Below, in pieces: positions 8,869 through 18,600 of a stretch of DNA of 64,000 bases. The notes beneath the pieces were generated by a model. That model was not told where the DNA came from and made no database searches. It saw only the letters and a list, made by a program, of their open reading frames with translations. The translations under genes and the position numbers were made by a program. The number at the start of each line of letters is the position of its first letter. The first letter of the stretch is position 1. The stretch is taken from NCBI GenBank assembly GCA_046052145.1, contig JBJOMW010000005.1, positions 110,479 to 174,478 of the forward strand. The letters run 5' to 3'. Source of the DNA: Falsiroseomonas sp046052145 (lineage in GTDB: Bacteria > Pseudomonadota > Alphaproteobacteria > Acetobacterales > Acetobacteraceae).

Positions 8869-9840
8869 TCAGCCACGCGGCGCCGCGGCCCGCGCCAGCC
8901 GGTCGGCGATGGCAGCGCCAAGCCCGTCCTCCGGCACCGGCATGGCCGCGATTCGCCGAAGTCCGAGCCGCTGCCCTTCCGCATCCAGCCAGCGCAGCCC
9001 GGCGAAGAGCCGCCGTGCCGCCTCTGTCACGTCGCCACCGGGCGAGAGGTTCCACATCGCGCCAGCGCCGGGCAGTGGCGCCGGGCCGAAGGCCAGCAGC
9101 GCCTCGTCCCGCCCGACCTCCGTCGCCTCCAGCCGCACCGGCAGGGAGGGGGCGTAGTGGGACAGCATCATCCCGGGGCTGCGAAGGCTCCGTGTCGCTG
9201 TGGCGGCTGCAAGCGGCAGGGGCCGGCCGACCGGGCCGATCGCCGCCTCGATCGCCTCCACCGGCACCCCGCCCGGGCGCAGCAGCGCCGCGCCGCCGGC
9301 CGAGAGGTCCAGCACCGTGCTCTCCACCCCCACCATGCAGGGGCCGCCATCGAGCACCGCCGCGATCCGCCCCGCGAGTCCTTCCAGCACATGCGCGGCC
9401 GTCGTCGGGCTGACCCCGCCGGAGCGGTTGGCCGAAGGGGCTGCGATGGGCGTCCCCACCTGGCGCAACAGCTCGAGCGCGAGGGGATGGGCGGGCACGC
9501 GCACCGCCAGCGTGTCGAGGCCGGCGCCTGCCAGCAAATCCACGCGGCAGGTCGGGCGGCGCGGCAACACCAGGGTCAGCGGGCCGGGCCAGAAGAGGCG
9601 GGCCAGTTCTCGGGCGCGGTCATCGGCCCGCACCTCCTCGAAGGCAGTGTCGGCTGCGTGAAAATGGCAGATCAACGGGTTGAATTGCGGGCGGCCCTTG
9701 GCCGCGAAAATCCCCGCCACTGCGGTGCCGTTCCGCGCATCGCCGCCAAGGCCGTAGACCGTCTCTGTCGGGAAGGCGACGAGCTCGCCCGCGCGCAGCA
9801 GCGCGGCGGCCTCCGCGACATCGGCGATGAGCCGTGTCAT
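8869..9840 (-). CDS. L-threonylcarbamoyladenylate synthase, Sua5 type
   Basis: This enzyme makes threonylcarbamoyl-AMP from Thr, bicarbonate and ATP, the first step of t6A37 tRNA modification. The YrdC/Sua5 core is visible in ELVAFPTETVYGLGGDA (about residue 17), AAKGRPQFNPLICH and APSANRSGGVSPTTA. The C-terminal extension after the linker (GMMLSHYAPSLPVRL onward) makes it the long Sua5 form of 323 residues rather than short TsaC. The start at 9840 matches the family N-terminus and gives a 4-base ATGA overlap with cysQ, so I reject the 43-residue upstream extension. Confidence 0.92.
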   Translation of the reverse strand: MTRLIADVAEAAALLRAGELVAFPTETVYGLGGDARNGTAVAGIFAAKGRPQFNPLICHFHAADTAFEEVRADDRARELARLFWPGPLTLVLPRRPTCRVDLLAGAGLDTLAVRVPAHPLALELLRQVGTPIAAPSANRSGGVSPTTAAHVLEGLAGRIAAVLDGGPCMVGVESTVLDLSAGGAALLRPGGVPVEAIEAAIGPVGRPLPLAAATATRSLRSPGMMLSHYAPSLPVRLEATEVGRDEALLAFGPAPLPGAGAMWNLSPGGDVTEAARRLFAGLRWLDAEGQRLGLRRIAAMPVPEDGLGAAIADRLARAAAPRG

Positions 9841-10601
9841 GCCGCGCCGCGGGCCAGAAAGCCGGGGTTGCGCCAGCCGGGCTTGCCGTAGCGCAGCGCG
9901 GCACCGTCCCAATCGGTCATCCGCCCGCCCGCGGCCAGCAGCACCGCCTCCGGCGCGGCGGTGTCCCATTCCATGGTGGGCCCGAAGCGCGGGTAGAGAT
10001 CGGCCGTGCCCTCCGCCAGGCGGCAGAACTTCTCGGCGCTGCCGATGTTCACGATGCGCTGCGCGCCATGCGCCTTGGCGAAATCGGCGATGCGCGGGTC
10101 CGTCTGGTAGTGGCGACTGGCGATGACGAGCGGCCCCTCGGGCGGGAAGCCCCGCACCCGGATCGGGCTGCGCCGGCCGGCGGCGTCCTCCTTCCAGGCC
10201 GGACCGCCGACGATGCCGCCGAACACCTCCCCGGTCGCGGGCAGCGCGACGACGCCGAGCAGCGGCCGCCCGGCCTCCACCAGACCGATATTGGTCGCGA
10301 AGCTGTCATGCCCGGCGGCGAATTCGCGCGTGCCGTCGAGCGGATCCACCAGCCAGAAGCGCCCGCCCGGCGCGGCGGCGACCAGCCCGGCCTCGAACTC
10401 CTCCTCCGCCACCACGGGATAGGGGGCGCCGGCGCGCAGCCCCTCCACGATCAGCGCCTCGGCGATGCGGTCGGCGGCGGTCACGGGGCTGGCGTCGCGC
10501 TTCTGCTCGACCGCGAAGCCGGCCTTGCGCACCGCCATCACCGCCGCCGCGGCCTCGCGGGCGAGCTTCGTGGCCAAGGCGAGCAGGGTTTCGGGTTCCA
10601 T
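9837..10601 (-). CDS. cysQ: 3'(2'),5'-bisphosphate nucleotidase CysQ
   Basis: CysQ hydrolyses PAP, the by-product of sulfate assimilation, to AMP. It belongs to the inositol-monophosphatase fold. The metal-binding motifs are present in order: VAEEEFE (about residue 63), WLVDPLDGTREF (about residue 83) and the C-terminal EWDTAAPEAVLLAAGG. Length (254 residues) is usual. It starts the minus-strand run that continues to the left edge and is divergent from pepA, with 112 bases between the start codons. Confidence 0.9.
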   Translation of the reverse strand: MEPETLLALATKLAREAAAAVMAVRKAGFAVEQKRDASPVTAADRIAEALIVEGLRAGAPYPVVAEEEFEAGLVAAAPGGRFWLVDPLDGTREFAAGHDSFATNIGLVEAGRPLLGVVALPATGEVFGGIVGGPAWKEDAAGRRSPIRVRGFPPEGPLVIASRHYQTDPRIADFAKAHGAQRIVNIGSAEKFCRLAEGTADLYPRFGPTMEWDTAAPEAVLLAAGGRMTDWDGAALRYGKPGWRNPGFLARGAA

Positions 10602-10713
10602 GCAGCGGCCTTACCTCTCTGGGCGCCCCCCGCCAAGCAGCCCCGCCGCTTGCCGCCGCGCCCTCCACCGGTGGTAGGTTGGGGGAAGCCAGCCCCCAAC
10701 GGATCCGCGCCGC

Positions 10714-12186
10714 ATGCCCGATATCGCCTTCGTGAAGCCCGCCCTGCCGAAGACCGGCGTCCTGGTGCTGCCGATGACCGAGGGCGACCCGCCCGCGGGC
10801 CTCGCGCGGGAGGCTGCGGAGGCCACGGGCGGCCTGCTCCCCAAGGCGCTGGAGGCCGCCGGCTTCAAGGGGCGCAAGGGCCAGGTGACGACGCTCTACG
10901 CCCTCGGCCCCTGGTCGAAGGTGGTTGCGCTCGGGCTCGGCAAGCCCGCCGATCTCGGCCCCGAGGCGGCGGAGGCCGCGGGCGGCGCGCTGGTGCCGGC
11001 CATCGCCACGGAGCGCGAGGTGCTGGTCGCGACCGATGCGCTGGACGCAGGCCTCGCCGCGCATCTCGCCTTCGGCGCGACGCTCCGCGCCTGGCGCTTC
11101 GACCGCTACCGCACCACAGAGAAGGAGGAAGACAAGCCGAAGCTCGAACGGCTTGCCTTCGCGACGCCCGGGGCTGCGGCTGCCAAATCCGCCTTCGCGC
11201 CGCTGCGCGCCATCGCGGATGGCGTGTTCCTCACGCGGGAGCTGGTCAGCGAGCCGCCGAATGTCCTGCACCCCGTTGAATTCGCCGAACGCTGCAAGGG
11301 GCTCGAGCGGCTCGGCGTCGAGGTCGAGGTGCTGGGGCCGAAGGAGATGAAGCGCCTCGGCTTTGGCGCGCTGCTCGGTGTCGCGCAGGGCTCGGCGCAG
11401 GAACCGCGGATGGTGGTCATGACCTGGCGCGGCGCGCCGAAGGGGAAGAAGCAGAAGCCCATCGCGCTGATCGGCAAGGGCGTCACCTTCGACACGGGCG
11501 GCATCTCCATCAAGCCGGCCGCGGGGATGGAGGACATGAAGTGGGACATGGCCGGCGCCGGCGCGGTGGTCGGCGCGATGGCAGCCCTCGCCGGGCGCAA
11601 GGCCAAGGCGGATGTCGTCGGCCTGGTCGGGCTGGTGGAGAACATGCCGTCGGGCACCGCGCAGCGGCCGGGCGATGTGGTGAAATCCTATTCCGGCCAG
11701 ACGGTGGAGGTGATCAACACCGATGCCGAAGGCCGCCTCGTTCTGGCGGATGTCATGTGGTACTGCCAGGAACGCTTCGACCCGCGCTGCATGGTGGACC
11801 TCGCGACGCTGACGGGTGCGATCATCATCGCGCTCGGCCACGAGCATGCGGGGCTATTCAGCAATGATGACGACCTGGCGCAGCGCATCGCCGCCGCCGG
11901 CAAGGCGGTGGGCGAGGCGTGCTGGCGCATGCCGCTCGGCGAGGCGTATGACAAGCAGATCCGCTCCGACATCGCCGACATGAAGAATGTCGGCGGCCGG
12001 CCCGCCGGGTCCATCACCGCCGCGCAATTCCTGCAGCGCTTCACCAACGGCAAGCCCTGGGCGCATCTCGACATCGCGGGCACGGCCTGGAGTGCGAAGG
12101 ACCAGCCGACCGTGCCGAAGGGCGCGACCGCCTTCGGCGTGCGCCTGCTGGACCGGCTGGTGCAGGAGATGGCGGAGGAAGGCTGA
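10714..12186 (+). CDS. pepA: leucyl aminopeptidase (M17 family)
   Basis: This is a cytosolic, two-metal leucine aminopeptidase that trims N-terminal residues from peptides. The catalytic domain has LIGKGVTFDTGGISIKPAAG (metal- and catalytic-Lys region, about residue 251), the aspartate-rich MKWDMAGAGAV, and the M17 signature NTDAEGRLVLAD (about residue 336), which contains the metal-binding Asp and Glu. The 490-residue length is standard. A second M17 gene starts 24 bases downstream, so the two form a tandem pair. Confidence 0.94.
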   Translation: MPDIAFVKPALPKTGVLVLPMTEGDPPAGLAREAAEATGGLLPKALEAAGFKGRKGQVTTLYALGPWSKVVALGLGKPADLGPEAAEAAGGALVPAIATEREVLVATDALDAGLAAHLAFGATLRAWRFDRYRTTEKEEDKPKLERLAFATPGAAAAKSAFAPLRAIADGVFLTRELVSEPPNVLHPVEFAERCKGLERLGVEVEVLGPKEMKRLGFGALLGVAQGSAQEPRMVVMTWRGAPKGKKQKPIALIGKGVTFDTGGISIKPAAGMEDMKWDMAGAGAVVGAMAALAGRKAKADVVGLVGLVENMPSGTAQRPGDVVKSYSGQTVEVINTDAEGRLVLADVMWYCQERFDPRCMVDLATLTGAIIIALGHEHAGLFSNDDDLAQRIAAAGKAVGEACWRMPLGEAYDKQIRSDIADMKNVGGRPAGSITAAQFLQRFTNGKPWAHLDIAGTAWSAKDQPTVPKGATAFGVRLLDRLVQEMAEEG

Positions 12187-12210
12187 GCGTTTCGGCATGG
12201 GCAGCGCGCG

Positions 12211-13698
12211 ATGCTGAAGCTCGGCATCCGTTCGCGGCCAGCCGATCCCGCGCTGCCGCGCATCATCCCGGTGCGGGAGGGCCAGATCCCGCCGCGCTTC
12301 GCCGCCGCAGCCGCCAGGCTGGGCTTCAGCGGCAAGGCAGGCGAGATCGCGGAGCCCGCCGGCGCCACGCGCAGCATCCTGCTCGGCCTGGGCCACGCAA
12401 CGACGCGGCGTGCCGTTGAGGCCGCCGGCGCCGCGGCAGTCGCGCGTCTCGCGGAGGCGCCGCACATTGTCCTCGAAGCCGATCCGCCGGTCGGCGCGAC
12501 GGAGATCGCCTGGCTCGCGGCGGGCATCGCGCTCAGGTCCTGGCGGTTCGACACGCATCGCACGCGCGACCTCACGCCAGGGACACAGAGGCTCAGCGTT
12601 GTGGCGCCGCAGGCGAAGGTCGCGCGCGCAGCCTGGGCGCGGCAGGAGGCCGCGGTGCGCGGCTGCCTTTTCGCGCGCGACCTGGTCTCCGAGCCTGCCA
12701 ACCACCTGACGACGCGCCGCTTCGCGCAGCGGCTGGAAGCGCTCGCGGAATTCGGCATCCATGTGGATGTGCTGGGGCGGAAGCGGCTGGCGCGGGCAGG
12801 CTTCGGCGCGTTGCTCGCGGTTGGCGGGGCTGCGGACTCGCCGCCGCGCCTCGCCGTACTCCGCTGGCGCGGCAGCTTCGATGCGCCGCCCGTTGCCTTC
12901 ATCGGCAAGGGCCTCGTCTTCGACACCGGTGGCGTCTCGATCAAGCCGGCGGCGGGGATGGAGGCGATGCGCGCCGACATGGCCGGTGCCGCGGCCTGCG
13001 CGGGGGCGATGCTGGCGCTCGCGCTGCGCGGCTCGCCGGCGCCCGCCATCGCTGTGCTGGCCTTGGCGGAAAACGCGACGGGGGCGGCGAGCTACCGCCC
13101 GTCCGACGTGATCCGCACCCTCTCGGGCCGCACGGTGGAGGTGGTGGACACCGACGCCGAAGGCCGCCTGGTGCTGGCCGATGCGCTGACCTTCGCTGCG
13201 GGTTTGCGCCCGCGCGCGATGGTGGATGTGGCAACCCTGACGGGCGCGATCATCTCCGCGCTCGGGCATCATCGCGCCGGGCTGTTCGGCAATGATGCGG
13301 CGCTGATGTCGGCGCTGGCCGCCGCCGGGGATGCGGTGGGCGAGCCGCTCTGGCCCATGCCGATCGGGGCCGGCCATCGCGTGGATCTGACGAGCGACAT
13401 CGCCGATTTGCGCCAATGCGTGCCCTCGGCGCGCGGGGAGGGCGGCTGGCCCGCGCGCTTCATCCCCGATGCCTGTCACGCCGCGGCGTTCCTGCGCGAA
13501 TTCGCGGGTGCTGCGCCTTGGGCGCATCTGGATATCGCCGGGGTGGATACGGCGGAGGCACCGCATGCGCTCGGGCCCGCCGGTGCGACGGGCTTCGGCG
13601 TCCGGCTGCTCGACCAGCTGGTCGAGGCGCAGTTTGAGACGCCGGACCACCACGCGCCGTCAGCCTTCCCCGTGGCGTCCATCTCCGGTCGCGTGTAG
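12211..13698 (+). CDS. second leucyl aminopeptidase paralog (M17 family)
   Basis: This 495-residue M17 peptidase is a diverged neighbour of pepA. It keeps the key catalytic stretches FIGKGLVFDTGGVSIKPAAG, MRADMAGAAA and the signature DTDAEGRLVLAD, so it should be active. The N-terminal domain is unlike that of pepA and shorter in conserved sequence. It is read after pepA with a 24-base gap and before holC with a 10-base gap, so the three genes are probably one transcript. Different substrate specificity from pepA is likely but cannot be read from the sequence. Confidence 0.9.
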   Translation: MLKLGIRSRPADPALPRIIPVREGQIPPRFAAAAARLGFSGKAGEIAEPAGATRSILLGLGHATTRRAVEAAGAAAVARLAEAPHIVLEADPPVGATEIAWLAAGIALRSWRFDTHRTRDLTPGTQRLSVVAPQAKVARAAWARQEAAVRGCLFARDLVSEPANHLTTRRFAQRLEALAEFGIHVDVLGRKRLARAGFGALLAVGGAADSPPRLAVLRWRGSFDAPPVAFIGKGLVFDTGGVSIKPAAGMEAMRADMAGAAACAGAMLALALRGSPAPAIAVLALAENATGAASYRPSDVIRTLSGRTVEVVDTDAEGRLVLADALTFAAGLRPRAMVDVATLTGAIISALGHHRAGLFGNDAALMSALAAAGDAVGEPLWPMPIGAGHRVDLTSDIADLRQCVPSARGEGGWPARFIPDACHAAAFLREFAGAAPWAHLDIAGVDTAEAPHALGPAGATGFGVRLLDQLVEAQFETPDHHAPSAFPVASISGRV

Positions 13699-13708
13699 AG
13701 CCCGCGCC

Positions 13709-14170
13709 ATGGCGGAGATCGGCTTCTACCACCTCACCCAGACGCCGCTGGAACAGGCGCTGCCGAAGCTGCTCGGGCGCGTGCTGGCCTCTGGCGGGCG
13801 CGCGATGGTGCTGCTGGCGACGCGTGAGCGGCTGGAGGCGCTGGATGCCGCGCTTTGGACCAGCCCCGACCCTGATTGGCTGCCGCATGGCACGCCGACC
13901 ATGGGCCATGCGGAGCTGCAGCCGATCTGGCTGACGACCGAGGATGCCGGCGAGGCCGGTGCCCCGAACGGCGCGCGCTTCCTGGTCCTGCTGGAGGGGC
14001 GCGAGAGCGCGCGGCTCGATCGCTTCGACCGCGTGCTCGACCTGTTCGATGGCGCGGACGAGGCGGCGGTGGAGGCGGCCCGCACGCGCTGGAAGGCCGC
14101 GAAGGCGGCGGGCCATGTGCTGACCTATTGGCAGCAGGGCCCGCGCGGCTGGGAGAAGAAGGCGGGCTAA
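13709..14170 (+). CDS. holC: DNA polymerase III subunit chi
   Basis: The chi subunit links the clamp loader to single-stranded DNA binding protein. The 153-residue product starts MAEIGFYHLTQTPLEQALPK and contains VLASGGRAMVLLATRERLEAL and a Trp/Pro segment LWTSPDPDWLPHG, followed by DRVLDLFDGADEAAVEAAR; all are typical of HolC. An upstream in-frame extension would lie inside the aminopeptidase gene and is rejected. HolC next to pepA is a common arrangement in proteobacteria, which supports the call. Confidence 0.92.
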   Translation: MAEIGFYHLTQTPLEQALPKLLGRVLASGGRAMVLLATRERLEALDAALWTSPDPDWLPHGTPTMGHAELQPIWLTTEDAGEAGAPNGARFLVLLEGRESARLDRFDRVLDLFDGADEAAVEAARTRWKAAKAAGHVLTYWQQGPRGWEKKAG

Positions 14171-14205
14171 GCGCCCGCTCTTTTGTGCCCTCATGCGCCG
14201 GGCGC

Positions 14206-14278
14206 GCGCTCCGCGCGCTTGGCTCGCCGCATTGGCGGCGGCGCCCATTCGGGCGCTCGGCCGGCTTCACGCCGGCCG
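14206..14278. terminator. tandem GC-rich hairpins between convergent genes
   Basis: The 128-base spacer between holC and the convergent binding-protein gene holds several inverted repeats. The clearest are a 6-bp stem GCGCCC-ATTC-GGGCGC (14241-14256) and an 8-bp stem CGGCCGGC-TTCAC-GCCGGCCG (14258-14278); earlier CGCCGC-ATTG-GCGGCG and a GCGCGC repeat add more. No clear run of T follows. They probably act as a bidirectional terminator or as mRNA-end stabilisers; a REP-like element is an alternative. Confidence 0.45.
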
Positions 14279-14298
14279 CAGGCCCGACCCTTCTGGCC

Positions 14299-15273
14299 TC
14301 AGCCGTCCAGCCGCACGCCCGTCAGCTGCACCATCTCCTGCCAGCGGGCGACCTCGGCGCGCTGGAAGGCGGCGAAGGGCGCGGGGGTCAGCGGGTCCAG
14401 CGTGAAGCCGGCCGCGGCCAGGCGCCGCTGCACTTCGGCATCCGACAGCGTGCCGATGAAGGCGGCCGCCAGACGCTCAGCGGTCGCCGCCGGCAGGCCG
14501 GCCGGGCCGAACAGGCCGAACCACGCATCCACGGCCATATAGCCGACACCGGCTTCCTCGGTGGTCGGGATGTCCGGGAAATCCGCGAGCCGCCGCGGCG
14601 CGCCGACCGACAGCGCGCGCAGCCGCCCTTCGCGGATCAGCGCGGCGACGGTCGGGAAGGTGGAGACGTAGAAATCCACCTGCCCCGCCACCGTCGCCGT
14701 CGCGGCCGGCGCCGCGCCGTTGAAGGGCACATGCGTCGCATCCATGGACGAGCGGCGCACGAAGGTCTCCGCAATCACATGGCTCGCCGAGCCGGCCTGG
14801 GAGGAGGCGTAGTTCAGCCGCCCGCCATTGCGGCCCAGCGCCTGCAGCTCTGCCATGGTGCGCGCGCGGGAATTCGCCGGCACGACCGTCGCGTGATGCA
14901 CGGTGCCGAGCTTGGCGATGGGGGTGAAGCCATCCACCACATGGAAGGGCAGGCGCGCCATCATGTGCTGGTTGGAGGCATGGGTCTGGTTGTGGCCGAC
15001 CATGATGGTGAGCCCATCCGCCGCCGCGCGATGCGTCGCCTCCGACCCAATGACGCCACCGGCGCCGGCGCGGTTGTCGATCACCACCGGCTGGCCGAGC
15101 GTGGCCGCGGCCTTCTCCGCCGTCACGCGCGCCAGGATGTCGGTCGGCCCACCCGGCGGCGCCGGCACGACGAGGCGGATCGAGCGTTCCGACTGCGCCC
15201 GCGCCAGCGAGGGCAGGGTGAGGCCCAAGGGCAGGGCGGCCAGCGCAAGGGCGTGGCGGCGCGTGGTGGACAT
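14299..15273 (-). CDS. tripartite tricarboxylate transporter substrate-binding protein (Bug family)
   Basis: This is a periplasmic binding protein of the TctC/Bug family. The start at MSTTRRHALALAALPLGLTL gives a twin-Arg-containing signal peptide with a cleavage site near LARAQS; a GGGGAGAA stretch lies 7-8 bases upstream. Family hallmarks are IRLVVPAPPGGPTDILARV, QPVVIDNRAGAGGVIG and THVPFNGAAPAATATVAGQVD. The 324-residue length is typical. No membrane components (tctA/tctB) are nearby, so it is an orphan receptor, as is frequent in Acetobacteraceae and Burkholderiales. The ligand is unknown. Confidence 0.9.
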   Translation of the reverse strand: MSTTRRHALALAALPLGLTLPSLARAQSERSIRLVVPAPPGGPTDILARVTAEKAAATLGQPVVIDNRAGAGGVIGSEATHRAAADGLTIMVGHNQTHASNQHMMARLPFHVVDGFTPIAKLGTVHHATVVPANSRARTMAELQALGRNGGRLNYASSQAGSASHVIAETFVRRSSMDATHVPFNGAAPAATATVAGQVDFYVSTFPTVAALIREGRLRALSVGAPRRLADFPDIPTTEEAGVGYMAVDAWFGLFGPAGLPAATAERLAAAFIGTLSDAEVQRRLAAAGFTLDPLTPAPFAAFQRAEVARWQEMVQLTGVRLDG

Positions 15274-15361
15274 GGAACGGTTCTCCCCGGGTTTCAGCGT
15301 GTCACCTGCCATCGCAACGGGCGCGCCATCGGTCAAGAGATTGCCGACGCGCAACCCTAGA

Positions 15362-15391
15362 TTGCATTTTGGCAAGAAACTCCCCTAGATA
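15362..15391 (+). promoter_or_regulatory. candidate sigma-70-type promoter before the 58-residue gene
   Basis: TTGCAT (15362-15367) and TAGATA (15386-15391) are separated by 18 bases and stand 34 bases before the start codon of the small gene at 15425. The stretch is more AT-rich than its surroundings. This is a match by eye only. Confidence 0.4.
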
Positions 15392-15424
15392 GTGGCGGCC
15401 CAACGAGGCTGGGGGAGGCGATCC

Positions 15425-15601
15425 ATGACCGAGACCGGGACACACCCGGCCGAGCAGGCTGCGCTGCGGCGTCTGCCGCCGGCGCCCGAGCCCGCGACGC
15501 CGCGCGCCCTGTGGCCGACCTTCCTGCGCCGCACGCTGGAGGAGGAGGCGCTGCGCCCCGCGCCGCAGGCTGTTGGCAGGCCAGGAGCACCTTTGGGCTG
15601 A
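15425..15601 (+). CDS. small protein of unknown function (58 residues)
   Basis: I do not recognise this protein. It begins MTETGTHPAEQAALRRLPPA and contains one amphipathic-looking stretch (ALWPTFLRRTLEEEALR). A strong ribosome binding site (GGGGGAGG) lies six bases before the ATG, and a plausible promoter lies upstream, which is why I keep it. It is convergent with the AsmA-like gene, whose stop is seven bases away. There is no signal peptide or membrane segment. Confidence 0.5.
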   Translation: MTETGTHPAEQAALRRLPPAPEPATPRALWPTFLRRTLEEEALRPAPQAVGRPGAPLG

Positions 15602-15607
15602 GGCCGC

Positions 15608-18600
15608 TCAGGGCCGCGCCGCGGGCGGGTCTGACGTCTGGCCCAGGCCGAACAGGCCGCGCAGGAAGCCCGGCGTCAGCGCCGCGAGCGGGTTCACGCT
15701 GACCTGCGGATCATCGAGCGGCCCCTGCATGCGGAAGGTCGCGGCGAAGAGCCCGCCGCCCGTCTCCGGCGAGAACAGCCGCCCGAGCAGCGGGATATTC
15801 CCGAGCAGCGTGTTGAACAGATAGGCGGGCACGATCGTGCCCTCCATCGCCAAGGCCTGCCGGCGGCGGTCCAGCGTTCCCTTGGCCGTCAGGCCGAGCG
15901 AGGCGGAGAAGGCGCGCGCTTCCTCCAGCACCAGCGCGTCCGGGGTCAGGGTGAAGGGCGCGACCATCCGCGCGAAGCCAAGCCCCGGGCCCGACAGCGC
16001 TTCGACCATGCCGTAGAGCGTCATCGCCTGCAGCAGCTTTGCGACGGCCGGCGCGTTCTGCACCACGAAGTTTTCCATCTCCGCCGTGCCGCGCAGCGGC
16101 GCGCCGGGCCCGTTATGGGCATAGGCCGCCGTCACATTGAGCTGCCCGCCATCCAGCGTGCGCAGCACACCGAAGGCGCGCAGCAAGGCGCCGGCATCCT
16201 CGGCCGTCACGCGCAGCGCGCGGCCACGCTCGGCGGGGGTGATCGTCGCTTCGAAGGCCTTCTGCGGGCCGGTGCGGCCGGCGATCCGACCGTCGCGCAG
16301 CACGCCCCTGCCATCCAGCTGCACCCGCGCTTCCAGCCCCTGCAAGGCGCGCTGCGGGCCGAGCAACACGCGCTCGAACCGCGCGTCGATCGCAACCGCT
16401 GGCCCTGGCTCCGCACCGGGTGGGCCGGACGGCGTGTCATCCGCCATCATGCGCTGAAGGTCGAGCACCGGGCCGCGCAGCGTCACCGTCCAAGGTGTGC
16501 CCGGCCGTGCCGGCGGGCGCGCCTCGCCGCTGAACCGGCTGTCATCCACGCGCCCTTCATTGATCGTCACGCGCTCCAGCCGCGCGCCGCGCGCGAAGGC
16601 GGCATTGCCGCGCAGCAGCAGCGACGGCGCCTCGATGCGGAAGCTCTCGACCGCTTCCAGATTCTCGCCGGTGAGCCGCAGCACCGCCTCGGCGCCGGCG
16701 TTCTGGCCTTGCGGCTTGCTCCAGGCCAGCGGCTCGATCGCCAGCGCCGCCTCGCGCAGATCGGCGCGCAGCAGCACGCGGCCCTGCCCGTTGCGCCGCC
16801 GCTCGGTCCGCACATCGAGCGCGACGGGGCCGCGCAGCACATCCTCTGCCGCGAGCCCAAGTGCAGCGAGCTGGCGCGCATCGGGCCGCGCGGTGACGGT
16901 CTCTCGCATCACCACCTGGCCGGGCGGGCCGCCGCGGAAATCCATCTCCACCGCCAGCCGCGCGGGGATCTCGGCCAGTGTCGCGGTGCCGGTGGCGCGC
17001 AGCCCGTTCGTATCGACGTTGAGCTCGAACTGCCCGCGCTCCAGCGGCTTGCCGAACAGGATGTCGCCAAGCCGGACCTGCCGGAGCTGCGCCTGGGCGC
17101 GGATCTGCATCTGCTCGATCTGCAGCGCATCCAGCAGCGGGAAGCCGAGATCGAGCCGCCCGTCCAGCACGCCTTGCGGGTTCACCAGCGGCAGCGGCCG
17201 GCGGTCGAACAGGCGTAGCCGCGGATGCCGCAGCACGCCGAGCACCTCCGGCACCGGTCCAGCCAGCCCGATCCGCATCTCTGCGGCGGGGTCCTGGCCG
17301 TCCGGGAAGGTGAAGCGCAGCAGCGCATCGCGTGCCGCGACCTGGGTGCCCGCCTGCCGCGCCGCGGCGACCTCGACCTCGATCGCATCGAGGCCAAAGC
17401 GCACCTGGCCCTGCGCGCCCTCCACGGGCGGGATGGGGCGTAGCCAGTGCACGGTTGCGTCCGCGACATCGAGCGTGCCCGACAGCGCCGTGACGGCGAG
17501 GCCCGAGAGATCCTCCGCCGCTTCCGCCTCCACTTGCCAATGGCCGTTGCGCGCGACGCCGGCGGTGATGTTCTCCAGGATCCAGGCCCGTTCCCCCGAG
17601 CCCAGCCCCTCCGGCCACCAGCGCCCGAGCTCTGCGACGGGCAGTGCATCCAGCCCGAGTGTCGCGCGCCCGCGCCAGCCTCCGTCGCGCCGCGTGGCCT
17701 CTCCCTGGGCGGAGAGCCGCGGCGTGCCGGGCCCGTCGAGCGTGAGGTTCGCGCGTGTCAGCCGCAGCCTCTCCGCCTGCCACTCGGCTGCTGCATCCAG
17801 CCGCGCCAGCTTCAGCCGCCGTCCCGCGCCGAGATCGAGCGTGCCGGCGCTGGCGCCGAGCACCAGCCCGGCCTCCTGCACCGCCCCGCTCATGTCCATC
17901 CGCACCGAGAGGTCGAGCCGCGCGGGTGCATCCAGCGCCGCGAGCGCGGCGAGCGGTGGGGCCAGTGCGGACAGCGCGGCCGGGCGCAGCTCCGGCAGGG
18001 CCAGCCGCAGCGTGATCTCGGCTGGTGAGCCACGCGCCTCGATCGAGCCGGCAAGCGGAATGCGCTCCGCGCCCAGTTGCAGCACCGCGTTGAACCGCCC
18101 TGCGATGCCGCCCGCCGCGCCGCGGCGCAGTTCGATCGCGGCGTTGTCGAGCGACCAGGTGACGCCAAGCTGCGCATCCTCCACCACCAGCTGCGCGCCG
18201 GTCACGGCGAGTTGCGCCAGCGCGCCGAGGGGCGTGTGGTCGTCCGGCGCATGCATCAGCCCGGCCAGGATCGCCTCGAGCCCGGCGCTGCCCGGCGCCG
18301 CCTCCACGCCTGGTGGCGCGAGCGCGATGAGGAGCCCGCCCTCGGCATCGCGCGCCAGGCGCAGCATCGGCCTGTCGAATTCCAGCCGGCGCGGCGCGAC
18401 GTGACCGCGCAGCAGCCAGGGCAGGGACAGGCCGACTTCGGCATCGGGCAGCGCCGCCCGCAGCGTGCCGTCGGCACCGACCAGCCGCACGCCCGCCAGC
18501 CGCAGTTGCAGCGGTGAAAGGCCCGCGCTGTGCAGCCCCTCCCAGCCGATGCTGGCCTGCCCGATCTCCAGCCTGAACGCCGCATCGCGCGGCGCGGCCT

